From assembly GCA_963754135.1 (NCBI GenBank), contig CAVWEY010000002.1:186001-250000 (forward strand): a stretch of 64,000 nt of DNA, written 5' to 3'. A model generated the notes under the pieces. That model saw only the letters and a list, made by a program, of their open reading frames with translations. It did no database searches and was not told the DNA's origin. The DNA is from JAJFUI01 sp963754135. GTDB lineage: Bacteria; Planctomycetota; Planctomycetia; Pirellulales; Thermoguttaceae. The position numbers were made by a program, and so were the translations under genes. Shown piece by piece: positions 53,242 through 62,612 of the stretch (position 1 is its first letter; every line of letters starts with the position of its first letter).

Positions 53242-54998
53242 ATGTACTGGACCCGCACGCTCATCCCCACGATGAAAGAATCGCCCGAAGGGGCGGAAAT
53301 CCCCAGCCACGTGCTCATGCTCCGCGCCGGACTCGTGAACCAGGTCATGGCCGGGGCCTACACCTATCTGCCGCTGGGGTTCCGGGCCTTGAAGAAGGCC
53401 GAGCGGATCGTCCGCGAGGAAATGGACGCCGCCGGGGCCGTCGAGCTGGCCCTGCCGGCCATGTCCCCGCGCGGCCTGTGGGAGCAAACCGGCCGCGTGG
53501 CCGCCTTCGGCGACGTCCTGGTGCAACTGACGTTGAATCGCCCCGGCCGGAAAGTCCACATCGTCCTCGGCCCGACGCACGAGGAAATCATCACCAACCT
53601 GGTCTCGCGGCAGATCAACAGCTACCGCCAGATGCCGATCACGCTCTACCAGATCACGGCCAAGTTCCGCAACGAGGAGCGGCCGCGGTTCGGCATCCTG
53701 CGCACCAGCGAGTTCCTGATGAAGGACGCCTACAGCTTCGACGCCTCGATCGAGTCGCTGGGCCGCAGCTACGACGCGATGTACAAGGCGTACTGCCGCA
53801 TCTTCGACCGCTCCGGGCTGAGCTACCTGGCGGTGGAGGCCGAGAGCGGGCCGATCGGCGGCGACGCCAGCCACGAGTTCATGGTCCCCGCCGACAATGG
53901 CGAGGATAATGTCCTCCACTGCGCGGCGTGCGGCTACGCGGCCAACCAGGAGAAGGCCGAGATCGGCGCCCGCGATTGCACGCCGCCGAGCGTGCCGCTC
54001 GAACCGCTCCGCCAGGTCGCCACGCCGGGCGTCAGCACGATCGAGCAGGTCAGCCAATTCCTCAAGTGCCGCCCGCAGAACCTCATCAAGACGCTCATTT
54101 ATCTGGCCGACGGCCGGCCGATCGCGGTCCTCGTGCGCGGCGACCACGAGGCGAATGAGGGCAAAATCCGCCGCGCGCAAAAGGCGGAGCGGATCGAGCT
54201 AGCGCCGCCGGAAGTGATCGAACGGGTGACCGGCGCGCGGTCGGCTTCGCCGGTCCGGTGCGGATGAAGGAGCGGATTCCGATCCTGGCCGACCGGGACG
54301 TGCAGTTCATGCGGAACGCCGTGACCGGGGCCAACGCGGCCGACGCCCACGTGACCGGCGTCAACCTGCACCGCGATTTCGAGCCCGACCTGTTCGCCGA
54401 CCTGCGGAAGGCCATCGACGGCGACCCTTGCCCGCGCTGCAGCGCCATCCTCGCCCTGCGGCACGCCATCGAGGTGGGCCACGTCTTCAAGCTGGGCACG
54501 AAGTACACCGACGCCCTGGGGGCCAAGTTCCTCGATGCCGACGAACAGCTCAAGCCGATCATCATGGGCTGCTACGGCATCGGCGTGAACCGCATCCTGG
54601 CCGCGCTGGTCGAGACCAGCCATGACGCGGACGGGATCATCTGGCCGGTTTCGCTGGCCCCCTACGAGGTGCTGCTGGTGCCGGTGAAGGTGCCCGACGA
54701 GGCGTCGATGCAGGTTGCCCGCGAGTTGCACGACCGGCTCACCGCCGCCGGAATCGACGTGCTGCTGGACGACCGCGACTGCCGTGCCGGCGTGAAGTTC
54801 AAGGACGCCGACCTGATCGGCGTCCCGCTGCGGGTGGTGATCGGCGAGCGGGGGCTGAAGGAGGGGAAGCTGGAGGTCAAGTGGCGTTGGGAGAAGAACG
54901 TCGAAAAGATCGACCTCGCCGACGCCGCCGAAACCCTGGCCGGCTTGATCCGCCGCGAGCGCACCGACGCCGCCCGGTTCCGTGCCCGCCGCGAATAG
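53242..54998 (+). CDS. proS: Prolyl-tRNA synthetase, frameshifted
   Basis: Bacterial-type ProRS with an editing insertion domain. Class II motifs: motif 1 around LRAGLVNQVMAGAYTYLPLG, motif 2 KFRNEERPRFGILRTSEFLMKD (shown as region), motif 3 GCYGIGVNRILAALVE. The editing domain has the STIEQVSQFL and FAGPVRMKER-type ends. The frame breaks at about 54237-54241, where GGCGCGCGGTCGGC lacks one C: VTGA then should continue PVGFAGPVRM. An essential gene broken by one base points to sequence error. Anticodon-binding domain complete. Confidence 0.93.
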
Positions 54999-55446
54999 GG
55001 GATTCCAAGAGGACAAGACACCGGTCCTCTCCCCCTTTGGGAGAGGATTAGGGGTAATCGTTCATGCCCTGGGGAGCAATGAAGGGATTGCCCAAGCCAC
55101 TTCGCCCGCTTGTCGCCGCTGTCGATCATCGCTTGAAAATCGCGCTTTAAATGCGCCCAGCACCATTGCAGGCATCTGCTCCTGCGCCGGCAGTTGGGCC
55201 GCCCTGGACCGCGGCATGGCCGCCGAAAAGGCCGGCAAGCCGAACGTCGCCAAAATCTACTACCGCCAAGCCGCCAACCGCGGGCATCCTCAAGTGGCCC
55301 AATTCTTGCTCTGGACAAGGCCGGCTCCAAAGGCCATCATGGTAGGTGTGAGATGCTCTGTTTACGGCCTTTCCTGGCTTCGGCGGGAAGGCGACGCGGA
55401 GTTCGTAAGATTGGAAAACCGCAAACTTGCTGACCAACTGATTCCC
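54999..55446. other. Intergenic region with repeat and degraded gene fragments
   Basis: It contains the CTCTCCCCCTTTGGGAGAGG repeat (55027-55058), an IS66 transposase fragment on minus (about 55088-55178), and a plus-strand fragment at about 55200-55310 (AAEKAGKPNVAKIYYRQAAN) that looks like the end of a degraded TPR-type gene. No intact gene is seen. Confidence 0.6.
55088..55178 (-). pseudogene. IS66-family transposase fragment
   Basis: About 30 codons read WCWAHLKRDFQAMIDSGDKR and WLGQSL, the conserved WAHxxRDF block of DDE_Tnp_IS66. The remainder of the gene is absent. Confidence 0.65.
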
Positions 55447-56317
55447 ATGAGAAACATTCTGCGGTTCCATTGTCCTCCTGGCATGTGCGGTTGCATCCTT
55501 GAACGCCGTCGCCGCCGGCCGCTACGGCAACCATACGGCCGCCGAGTTCGAGCGGCACGTCAGCGAGTTGAAGAAGAAGCTGCCGGGCGAGGGTTTTACA
55601 GTTGTCGTGACGCCGCCGTTTGTGGTGATCGGCGACGACGAGCCGGCCGACGTCCGTCGCCGGGCGAAAGACACCGTCCAATGGGCCGTCGAGAAGCTCA
55701 AGGCGGCCTATTTCGAGAAGGACCCGGCCGACATCCTCGACATCTGGCTCTTCAAGGACAAGGAGAGCTATGAGGAGAACGCCGAAAAGCTCTTCGGCAG
55801 CAAGCCGGACACGCCCTACGGATATTTCTCCGCTCAGCACAAGGCGCTGGTGATGAACATCGCCACCGGGGGCGGGACGCTGGTACACGAGATCGTACAC
55901 CCGTTCGTGGCGGCCAACTTCCCCGACTGCCCGGCGTGGTTCAACGAGGGGCTCGGCTCGCTCTACGAACAGTGCGGCGAGGAGCAGGGCGAAATCCACG
56001 GCTACACGAACTGGCGGCTGCCGGGCCTGCAAGAGGCGATCCGCAAGAAGCGGGTCCCGTCGTTCAAGACCCTCTGCTCGACCACCAGCGACGAGTTCTA
56101 CGAAAAAGACCGTGGGACCAACTACGCCCAGGCCCGATACCTCTGCTACTACCTCCAGCAGCAAGGGCTGCTCAAGAAGTTCTACCGCCGCTTCCGGGCC
56201 AACCGGAAAGAGGACCCCACGGGCTACGAAACGCTCCAAGAGGTCCTTGGGCGGAAGGACATGGCCGAGTTCCAGAAGGAGTGGGAGGCCGACGTGCTCA
56301 AGTTGCGGTTCCGGTAA
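55447..56317 (+). CDS. Secreted gluzincin metalloprotease-like protein (signal peptide frameshifted)
   Basis: Zinc-protease-like protein with HEIVH (about residue 140) and, some 19 residues on, NEGLGSLYE, giving the HExxH...E ligand set. Mature part about 265 aa. The long frame only offers a TTG start at 55499. Reading from ATG 55447 with one C removed at about 55466-55469 gives MRNILRFIVLLACAVASLNAVAAG (a normal signal peptide; quoted in part as LRFIVLLACAVASL) in frame with the rest. So the true start is 55447 with a one-base error. Substrate unknown. Confidence 0.75.
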
Positions 56318-56341
56318 CGTTCCCACGCGGAGCGTGGGAAC
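56318..56341. repeat. GTTCCCACGCGGAGCGTGGGAAC hairpin
   Basis: A single palindromic arm right after the metalloprotease stop. It may double as a terminator stem, though no T-run follows. Confidence 0.7.
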
Positions 56342-56449
56342 AAGATGCCGCTCTGGACTTCGGGGCGGCGGCCCGGTAAAATTCTACACGCGGCGGAAAG
56401 CTCATTGCGAGGCGGGTTCTCCGGACACTTTTCGCACGGGGAGGACGGC

Positions 56450-56890
56450 ATGAAACTCCAGGACATTCTCAGCGTCAAGGGGACCACGGTCCATTCGATC
56501 TCCGGCGATGCCACCCTGCAAGACGTGGTCGCCCGGCTGATGGAGCATCGCATCGGCTCGCTGGTGGTTCTGCGGGCCGACGCCGCCGGGCGGGAGAATC
56601 TGGTGGGCATCATCACCGACCGCGACATCCTCTACGCCTCGATGGTGGGCAAGCGGCCGCTGGGCGAGGTGACGGTGGCCGAGGTGATGTCCACCGCGCT
56701 GGTGACCGCCACGGGCGACGACGAGGTTGAGGACGTCATGGGGCTGATGACCAACCGGCGGATCCGTCACCTGCCGGTGCTCAGCGAAGGCCGGCTGGCG
56801 GGGATCATCTCCATCGGCGACGTGGTGAAGGCCCAGCACGACCGGCTGGCGCTGGAGAACCGCTTCCTGAAGGACTACATCACCGGCTGA
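56450..56890 (+). CDS. Two-CBS-domain protein
   Basis: A 146-aa protein made of a CBS pair: VHSISGDATLQDVVARLMEHRIGSLVVL with GIITDRDILYA (first CBS), and VTATGDDEVEDVMGLMTNRRIRHLPVL with GIISIGDVVKA (second). CBS pairs bind adenosyl ligands and regulate partner proteins. Start MKLQDILSVKG follows GAGGAC at a good distance. Stand-alone; no partner identified. Confidence 0.9.
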   Translation: MKLQDILSVKGTTVHSISGDATLQDVVARLMEHRIGSLVVLRADAAGRENLVGIITDRDILYASMVGKRPLGEVTVAEVMSTALVTATGDDEVEDVMGLMTNRRIRHLPVLSEGRLAGIISIGDVVKAQHDRLALENRFLKDYITG

Positions 56891-56891
56891 C

Positions 56892-57431
56892 TCACGGCAA
56901 CTGGAAGAGCGACTGGCTCTTCACCACGGCGTAGTCGTCGGGGAAGGTGTGGAAGGCCTGGATCAGGAGGCTCCGCTGGCGGGCCTCGAAGTTGATGTAG
57001 CTCAGGGCGCCCAGGGGGAGCCGGCCGCTGGAGTCAAAGCGGTGCAACATGCCCCGCCGCAGGCCGTCGTCGGCCAGCTCCTGCTGATAGGTCCAGAAGA
57101 CCTCGGGCTCGGTCGGCTCGAGCTGGAAACTCATCTGGTAGCGGACGCCGCCGCGGCAATCGATGTGGTCGGTCCGCTGGCCCTTCAGGCTGTAGGCCAA
57201 CAGCCGCCGCATTTTGGGCAACGGATGGTGGGCGGAGGCGGCCACCTCGGTCAGCGTCAGGCCCGCGTAACGCCAAGTCACCACGTGGCCGGCGCCGGTG
57301 ATGTCGATTTTCGCGGTATAACCGCCGCGCTGGAGCGTGCAGGTCTGGAAGACCTCGAACAACTCGGGATGGAGCGGACGCCCGTAAACCTGAAAAGTCA
57401 ACTCCGCCACTCTCGGCCGGACGGTGAGCAC
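56892..57431 (-). CDS. DUF2617-like protein
   Basis: A 179-aa protein with the pattern recalled for DUF2617: VAELTFQVYGRPLHPELFEV at the N-terminus, DITGAGHVVTWRYAGLTLTEV, then a C-terminal ALSYINFEARQRSLLIQAFHTFPDDYAVVKSQS region. No catalytic site is known. It converges with the CBS gene with one base between the stops. Function unknown. Confidence 0.72.
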   Translation of the reverse strand: MLTVRPRVAELTFQVYGRPLHPELFEVFQTCTLQRGGYTAKIDITGAGHVVTWRYAGLTLTEVAASAHHPLPKMRRLLAYSLKGQRTDHIDCRGGVRYQMSFQLEPTEPEVFWTYQQELADDGLRRGMLHRFDSSGRLPLGALSYINFEARQRSLLIQAFHTFPDDYAVVKSQSLFQLP

Positions 57432-57567
57432 GCCGATACCTCCTTGATAGTGGGACTTCCCCGCGCGGGGCTACCAGTTCCAAGTCCCCTGGCCTCATTA
57501 TACGTCGGCGGGGCGACGGGCGCGAAGAGCGGTTTGGAGAACGCACGGCGCGTATGTCTTACGAAGT

Positions 57568-57645
57568 TGTGCCACTGCTTGGCACAAGCAGTGGTGCCCC
57601 CCCGACTTTCGCCAAGCACCGCTTGTTCCAAGCAGTGGCACACCG
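57568..57645. repeat. REPIN-like element, TGTGCCACTGCTTGGCACA family
   Basis: Left arm TGTGCCACTGCTTGGCACA (about 57569-57587) and right arm TGTTCCAAGCAGTGGCACA (about 57626-57644), imperfect inverted copies, around AGCAGTGGTGCCCCCC. It lies in the leader of leuS. Confidence 0.78.
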
Positions 57646-57727
57646 CTCGCGGATGCGTGCGTTGAAGCGGGATAGGTTGGGGCGATTGCATTTGCGGATG
57701 CGGCCGGGAAGGGATAGAATCATCGCC

Positions 57728-60472
57728 ATGCCCCGCTACAATCCCGCCGTCGTCGAGTCGAAGTGGCAGAAGTTCTGGGAAGAGAACCGGACGTTTGCTT
57801 GCCCCAGATTGCCCAGGGGGCGCAAATTGTACGTTTTGGATATGTTCCCCTACCCCAGCGGCGATGGCCTGCACGTGGGGCATCCCGAAGGCTACACGGC
57901 CACCGACATCGTCTGCCGCTACAGCCGGATGAAAGGCATGAGCGTGATGCACCCGATGGGCTGGGACGCCTTTGGGCTGCCCGCCGAACAGCACGCCAAG
58001 AAGACCGGCACCCATCCCCGCGCGACCACCGAGAAGAACATCGCCACCTTCCGCCGCCAGTTGAAGATGCTCGGCTTCTCCTACGATTGGGACCGCGAGC
58101 TGGCCACCACCGACGTGGACTACTTCCGCTGGACGCAGTTTATCTTCCTGGTGTTGTTCGACACGTGGTTCGACCCCGTGGAGCAGCGGGGCCGGCCGAT
58201 CGCCGAACTGCCGATCCCCAAGCAAGTCGCGGCCGAAAGCAAGGAGGCCATTTATCGCTATCAGGACGGACACCGCCTGGCCTATCAACTCGAAGCCCCC
58301 GTGAATTGGTGCCCGGCGCTGGGTACCGTGCTGGCCAACGAGGAAGTGACCGGCGGGGAGAGCGAGCGGGGTGGGCATCCGGTCGTGCGGATTCCGCTCC
58401 GCCAGTGGATGCTGCGGATCACCGCCTACGCCGACCGGCTGGAAAGGGACCTTGACGGGCTCGACTGGCCGGAAAGCATCAAGCTCTTGCAGCGGAATTG
58501 GATCGGGCGGAGCACCGGGGCGGAAGTCGATTTCTTCATCGGGTTGAATTCGTCTGACAGGTCAGACCAGTCCGACCGGTCCGACTATGATGCCTGGAAG
58601 CGCGATCGCGCCCGCACCGGCTTCCCCAAGAAACCCGGCGATGACGTGTTGCGGGTCTACACCACGCGGCCCGACACGCTCTTCGGCGCCACCTACATGG
58701 TGATCGCACCGGAGCATCCGCTGGTCGAGCGGCTCAGCTCGCCTGGACAATCCGCGGCGGTCCGGGCGTATTGCCAGCAGTCGGCCCGCAAGAGCGACCT
58801 CGACCGCACGGACCTGGCCAAGGAAAAGAGCGGCGTCTTCACCGGCTCCTATGCGATCAACCCCGTCAACGGCCAGCCGATTCCGATCTGGGTGGCCGAT
58901 TACGTGTTGATCAGCTACGGCACCGGGGCGATCATGGCCGTGCCGGCGCACGACACCCGCGACTTCGAGTTCGCCAAGCAGTTTGACCTGCCGATCGTGA
59001 CAGTGGTCGATCCGGGCGAGTCGGCCGGTTCGGCCCACGACGACTTGTTGGCCGGCCGCGTGGCGTTCATCGCCGACGGCATGGCGATCAATTCCGGCCC
59101 GTACAGCGGACTGCCGACGGCCGAGTTCAAGCGGAAGATCGCCGAGGACCTGGCCGCGCAGAGCATCGGCCGCAGCGCGGTCAACTACAAGCTCCGCGAC
59201 TGGCTCTTCAGCCGGCAGCATTCCTGGGGCGAGCCGTTCCCGGTCCTGCACGAACTGGACGCGGCCGGCGAGCCGACCGGGCGGCTCCGTGCGCTCGATC
59301 CGCGGGAGTTGCCGCTGGACTTGCCGGCCGAAATGGCCTTTGACGCCGCCCACGACCATCCTACCCAGGTTGGGGCGGCAGTTGAACTGCCGCCCCAACA
59401 GCCGGCCTTTGACGCGGCCCACGACCGGCCCGAGCCGCCGTTGGACAAGGCCCCGGCCGATTGGCTCTACGTCAGCCGCGACGGCAAGCGCTACAAGCGG
59501 GAGACGAACACGATGCCGCAATGGGCCGGCTCGTGCTGGTACTACCTGCGGTTCCTCGACCCGAAGAACGGCAAAGAATTGGTCGATCCGCAGATCGAGA
59601 AGGCGTGGATGCCGGTCGATCTGTACGTGGGCGGGGCGGAGCACGCCGTGTTGCACCTGCTCTACGCCCGCTTCTGGCACAAGGTGCTCTATGACCGCGG
59701 CTACGTGAGCACGCCCGAGCCGTTCCAAAAACTCGTCAACCAGGGGATGATCCTCGGCGAGAATGGCGAGAAGATGTCCAAGAGCCGCGGCAACGTGGTT
59801 ACGCCCGACAATATCGTGAAGGAATATGGGGCGGACGCCCTGCGGTTGTACGAGATGTTCATGGGCCCGCTGGAGGCCGTCAAACCGTGGAGCATGGACG
59901 GCGTGAGCGGCGTCCGTGGCTTTCTGGACCGCGCCTGGCGGATGATCGTTGACGACCGGGCCGAGGCGGTGCAACTTAACCCGGCGGTGCAGCAGATCGA
60001 GCCCAGCGCCGAGCAGAACCGCATGTTGCACAAGACGATCAAGGCGGTCACCGCGGACATCGAGCAGATGTCCTTCAATACGGCCATCGCCCGGATGATG
60101 GAGTTCACGAACTTCTTCCTCAAGCAGGAGGCCCGTCCGCGTGGGGCGATGGAGCGGTTTGTGCTGTTGCTCTCTCCGTTTGCGCCGCACGTGGCTGAGG
60201 AGCTTTGGGCCGCCTTGGGGCACTCGAAGACGCTGGCCTACGAGCCTTGGCCCAAGTTCGACGAGGCGGCCATCCGCGAGGAGACGGTCGAGGTGCCCGT
60301 GCAGATCGGCGGGAAGCTGCGGGGGCGGATTGCCGTGCCCACCGGCGCCGACGCCGCCGCGTTGGAGGCCGCCGCCCGCGCGGAACCGAAAATCGCCGAA
60401 CTGCTGGCCGGCCGCACAGTGGTCAAGGTGATCGTCGTGCCGGGGCGGATGGTGAATTTCGTGGTGAAGTAG
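57728..60472 (+). CDS. leuS: Leucyl-tRNA synthetase with two in-frame repeat inserts
   Basis: Class I synthetase, 914 aa. HIGH signature as HVGHPEG, KMSKS as KMSKSRGN, CP1 editing domain with TTRPDTLFGATYMVIAPEHP (region), and the WCPALGTVLANEEV block. Start ATG 57728 (MPRYNPAVVESKWQKFW); the longer upstream frame is repeat. Insert 1: SDRSDQSDRSD (58553-58585) in the CP1 region. Insert 2: QVGAAVELPPQQPAFDAAHD (palindrome 59369-59399), flanked by 23-bp direct repeats so that AFDAAHD occurs twice. Both are between structural blocks and should be tolerated. Confidence 0.95.
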   Translation: MPRYNPAVVESKWQKFWEENRTFACPRLPRGRKLYVLDMFPYPSGDGLHVGHPEGYTATDIVCRYSRMKGMSVMHPMGWDAFGLPAEQHAKKTGTHPRATTEKNIATFRRQLKMLGFSYDWDRELATTDVDYFRWTQFIFLVLFDTWFDPVEQRGRPIAELPIPKQVAAESKEAIYRYQDGHRLAYQLEAPVNWCPALGTVLANEEVTGGESERGGHPVVRIPLRQWMLRITAYADRLERDLDGLDWPESIKLLQRNWIGRSTGAEVDFFIGLNSSDRSDQSDRSDYDAWKRDRARTGFPKKPGDDVLRVYTTRPDTLFGATYMVIAPEHPLVERLSSPGQSAAVRAYCQQSARKSDLDRTDLAKEKSGVFTGSYAINPVNGQPIPIWVADYVLISYGTGAIMAVPAHDTRDFEFAKQFDLPIVTVVDPGESAGSAHDDLLAGRVAFIADGMAINSGPYSGLPTAEFKRKIAEDLAAQSIGRSAVNYKLRDWLFSRQHSWGEPFPVLHELDAAGEPTGRLRALDPRELPLDLPAEMAFDAAHDHPTQVGAAVELPPQQPAFDAAHDRPEPPLDKAPADWLYVSRDGKRYKRETNTMPQWAGSCWYYLRFLDPKNGKELVDPQIEKAWMPVDLYVGGAEHAVLHLLYARFWHKVLYDRGYVSTPEPFQKLVNQGMILGENGEKMSKSRGNVVTPDNIVKEYGADALRLYEMFMGPLEAVKPWSMDGVSGVRGFLDRAWRMIVDDRAEAVQLNPAVQQIEPSAEQNRMLHKTIKAVTADIEQMSFNTAIARMMEFTNFFLKQEARPRGAMERFVLLLSPFAPHVAEELWAALGHSKTLAYEPWPKFDEAAIREETVEVPVQIGGKLRGRIAVPTGADAAALEAAARAEPKIAELLAGRTVVKVIVVPGRMVNFVVK
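58553..58585. repeat. TCTGACAGGTCAGACCAGTCCGAC repeat in leuS
   Basis: Short imperfect direct/inverted GACCGGTCCGAC and GACAGGTCAGAC units, translated SDRSDQSDRSD in frame. Confidence 0.65.
59335..59426. repeat. Palindrome with 23-bp flanking direct repeats in leuS
   Basis: GGCCTTTGACGCCGCCCACG plus ACC at 59335-59357 and again (one mismatch) at 59404-59426 flank the palindrome GTTGGGGCGGCAG-TTGAA-CTGCCGCCCCAAC (59369-59399). The net addition is 69 bp (23 codons). This looks like an insertion with target duplication. Confidence 0.82.
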
Positions 60473-60477
60473 AGGGC

Positions 60478-60559
60478 TTCGTTTAACCCGGAGCCAACGG
60501 CGACGGTGGTTCGATATTGCCGTCGGCCGCACCGTCGCCGTTGGCTCCGGGTTAAACGA
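60478..60559. repeat. GTTTAACCCGGAGCCAACGGCGACGG inverted repeat
   Basis: About 31-bp arms at 60478-60508 and 60530-60559 around TTCGATATTGCCGTCGGC, between convergent leuS and the phosphopantetheinyl transferase gene. The latter's TAA stop (60552-60554) is inside the right arm. Confidence 0.88.
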
Positions 60560-61280
60560 AACGAGGCACCGCTTCCCGGATCATGATCTCCGAGCGCTGG
60601 GCCGCCGGCCGGCGGACGGCCAATGCCAATTGATAGTCCGCGGCCAGACGGAATCGCCGGAACTGCCAGTTGCCGGGCCGCTCATCGCCGGGCCGGGCGA
60701 AGGCGATTGTCGCCGATCCGTCGCCGGAGAGCGAAAAGGAAAAGTCGGCAAGCGGCATGGCCATGCCCACGCCCCGCGCCTTGACAAACGCCTCCTTGAG
60801 CGTCCACAACTCGAAGAAGGCGGCCCGCTGCTCCTCGGGCGGCAGTTCGGCCAGCCATGCCGCCTCCGCCGGGGCGAAGAAGCGGCGCGCCACTTCCAGC
60901 GGGGCCAAGTCCGGCCGGTCCCCTTCCACGTCCACGCCCACCGCATCATTCATCGCGACCGCGCAAACCACCAGCCCGCGGGTGTGCGAAAGGCTGAACT
61001 CCAGCGGCGGGTCGTCCATCGTTTTCAGCGCCGGCTTGCCGTAGCGGTTGCACTGGAACTCCAGCCGGCGGGGATCGACGCCCGTGTATTGCGAGAGTGC
61101 CGTCCGCAGCAGCGCCCGGCCGGCGAGGAATTGCCGCCGCGGCTCGTCGTGGGTGAACCGCTGTTCCCGCCCGGTTTCCTCAGGCGAGAGCAGATCGCGA
61201 TAGGCGTTCCACAGCGCCAGATCGGCGATCTGGTCCAAATGGACGCACCACAGGTCGATTCGGCGTTCAAGTCGATGCAC
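60552..61280 (-). CDS. 4'-phosphopantetheinyl transferase, Sfp type
   Basis: Transfers phosphopantetheine from CoA to carrier proteins. 242 aa, the Sfp-type length. It has FSLSHTRGLVVCAV, the Mg2+ motif VGVDVEGDRPD and the late FELWTLKEAFVKARG (W-x-x-KEA). N-terminal RRQFLAGRALLRTALSQY is also typical. The last codons and stop (REAVPRFV) come from the palindromic repeat at 60478-60559. No polyketide or NRPS genes are nearby. Confidence 0.9.
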   Translation of the reverse strand: MHRLERRIDLWCVHLDQIADLALWNAYRDLLSPEETGREQRFTHDEPRRQFLAGRALLRTALSQYTGVDPRRLEFQCNRYGKPALKTMDDPPLEFSLSHTRGLVVCAVAMNDAVGVDVEGDRPDLAPLEVARRFFAPAEAAWLAELPPEEQRAAFFELWTLKEAFVKARGVGMAMPLADFSFSLSGDGSATIAFARPGDERPGNWQFRRFRLAADYQLALAVRRPAAQRSEIMIREAVPRFV

Positions 61281-61298
61281 GACTCGTTTCCACGGAGG

Positions 61299-62195
61299 TC
61301 AACCGCTGCCCAGCTCGCAGTTTGGTAACGCCTGCTGAAGGTCGTTCATGCCGTCTGTCGTGACACCCGTACTGTCCACCGACAGCCAACGCAGGTGGGT
61401 CAATCGCTTCAGGTGCATGAGGCCGCGGTCCGTGACGTCGGTGCCGGCCAGGTTCAGGCGTTCGAGTGTTGGGATTGCTTCCAAGTATTCCAGGCCAGCG
61501 TCGGTTATGCCGGTGTCCCTCAGCACTAACGCGCGGAGCCCATTGAGCCCCGTCAGATACGCTAACTCGGCGTCCGTAACCCTTGTGCCGTCAAGCGAAA
61601 GCTCTTTAAGTTGCGTCAGTTCCTTGACGCGCCGCAGTCCGCCGTCACTGATTCTGCTCCCATAAAGGTCCAGTGATTCCAGTTCGGGTAGTTCCTTGAG
61701 TCGCTCGATCGCGGCGTCCGTGGTGAGGTAGACGCAAATGCCGCTTCCCAGGAAGCCATCCCCAAACAGGTTCCGCAGCCATAGCGGATCAGGCGGGTCG
61801 TCTGCGAACGGATCCGAGTAGGAATACCACGTTTGCCCGCCCAACTTCTTGATCGCCTCCATCGCCTCTCCCAGCTTCCTTGCCCGCTGCATCCGCGTAG
61901 CGAACCAACTGCACGCGATGGCGACGGCCAGGACCAGCAGCATCAGCGAGCGGAGACTGTATTGGAACCGGCAACGGAACAGCAGGGCGGCGGTGAACCA
62001 GAGCAGCATCACGAGCAGCGTCAGCCCGACCGTCGCCACGTCGATCAGCACGGTCCAGCCCTTGTGCTGGTTGAAGGCGAACCAGCGAAACCGCTCGGAG
62101 AGCAGCAGAAACCCCTCGGCCGCCAGCAGCCCGATCACCAGCCGATCCGGCGTGAGGCGATACCAGCGGGGTTTGGCTTCGGGTGCGTCGGTCAT
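61299..62195 (-). CDS. Membrane protein with leucine-rich repeats
   Basis: A 298-aa protein. Start MTDAPEAKPRWYRLTPDRL. Three N-terminal membrane segments (about 18-35, 47-70 and 80-100) are followed by an extracytoplasmic or cytoplasmic region with five to six LRR units of the ribonuclease-inhibitor-like type (ELESLDLYGSRISDGGLRRV, QLKELSLDGTRVTDAELAYL, TLERLNLAGTDVTDRGLMHL, HLRWLSVDSTGVT). LRR proteins with the T-x-x-LxxL pattern are numerous in planctomycetes. Likely a binding protein; partner unknown. Confidence 0.82.
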   Translation of the reverse strand: MTDAPEAKPRWYRLTPDRLVIGLLAAEGFLLLSERFRWFAFNQHKGWTVLIDVATVGLTLLVMLLWFTAALLFRCRFQYSLRSLMLLVLAVAIACSWFATRMQRARKLGEAMEAIKKLGGQTWYSYSDPFADDPPDPLWLRNLFGDGFLGSGICVYLTTDAAIERLKELPELESLDLYGSRISDGGLRRVKELTQLKELSLDGTRVTDAELAYLTGLNGLRALVLRDTGITDAGLEYLEAIPTLERLNLAGTDVTDRGLMHLKRLTHLRWLSVDSTGVTTDGMNDLQQALPNCELGSG

Positions 62196-62252
62196 GCCAT
62201 CAATATAGCCGACCCGGCCTGGAAATGCGAAGGGAAGCCGCGTGGCGGCTTT

Positions 62253-62460
62253 TCTGTAGCCCAGGCGTTTACGCCTGTGGAGACGGTAGGCCATTGTTAA
62301 TGTTTCATTTTCTTTCCGGCCCCTTCAGGGGGCGCTCTCGGCTGGTTGGCGGAAGACGGGGCGGTGCCGAACATCCGCGCCCCCTGAAGGGGGCTGGATG
62401 AAAAAGATGATTCGGATTCTGCCTCGTCTCCTCCACAGGCGTAAACGCCTGGGCTAGAGA
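62253..62460. repeat. Nested inverted repeats, about 200 bp
   Basis: Outer arms TCTGTAGCCCAGGCGTTTAC... and complement (62253-62283 and 62427-62460), themselves palindromic (AGGCGTTTACGCCT). Inner arms GGCCCCTTCAGGGGGCGC (62318-62335) and GCGCCCCCTGAAGGGGGC (62377-62394). Two element families are nested one inside the other in an intergenic region of about 415 bp that otherwise holds nothing recognisable. Confidence 0.82.
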
Positions 62461-62612
62461 AAAGGTACATCGCCAAACCTCTCCGCCAGCGCAGTCCAAA
62501 ACGGCCGCCGAGGCGAGTTCGATAATTCGCCCTACGGGGCGGCAGAAAGCAACGTTGCCCCTAAGTCGCCCAACCGTTAGAATCTAGTCTGCCCAATGGG
62601 AGAAGGCTACGG

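Noticed and set aside
53242..54998. Two separate genes (split prolyl-tRNA synthetase)
   Set aside because: The two frames abut within the editing-domain/motif 3 junction and a single missing C restores continuity, so one frameshifted gene is the simpler reading.
54099..55016. 305-residue antisense frame over proS
   Set aside because: Overlaps the conserved ProRS anticodon and class II motifs on the other strand; composition is typical of a shadow frame.
58562..60532. A 656-residue open frame antisense to leuS
   Set aside because: Shadow of a highly conserved synthetase gene in GC-rich DNA; low-complexity His/Arg/Gly composition and no motif.
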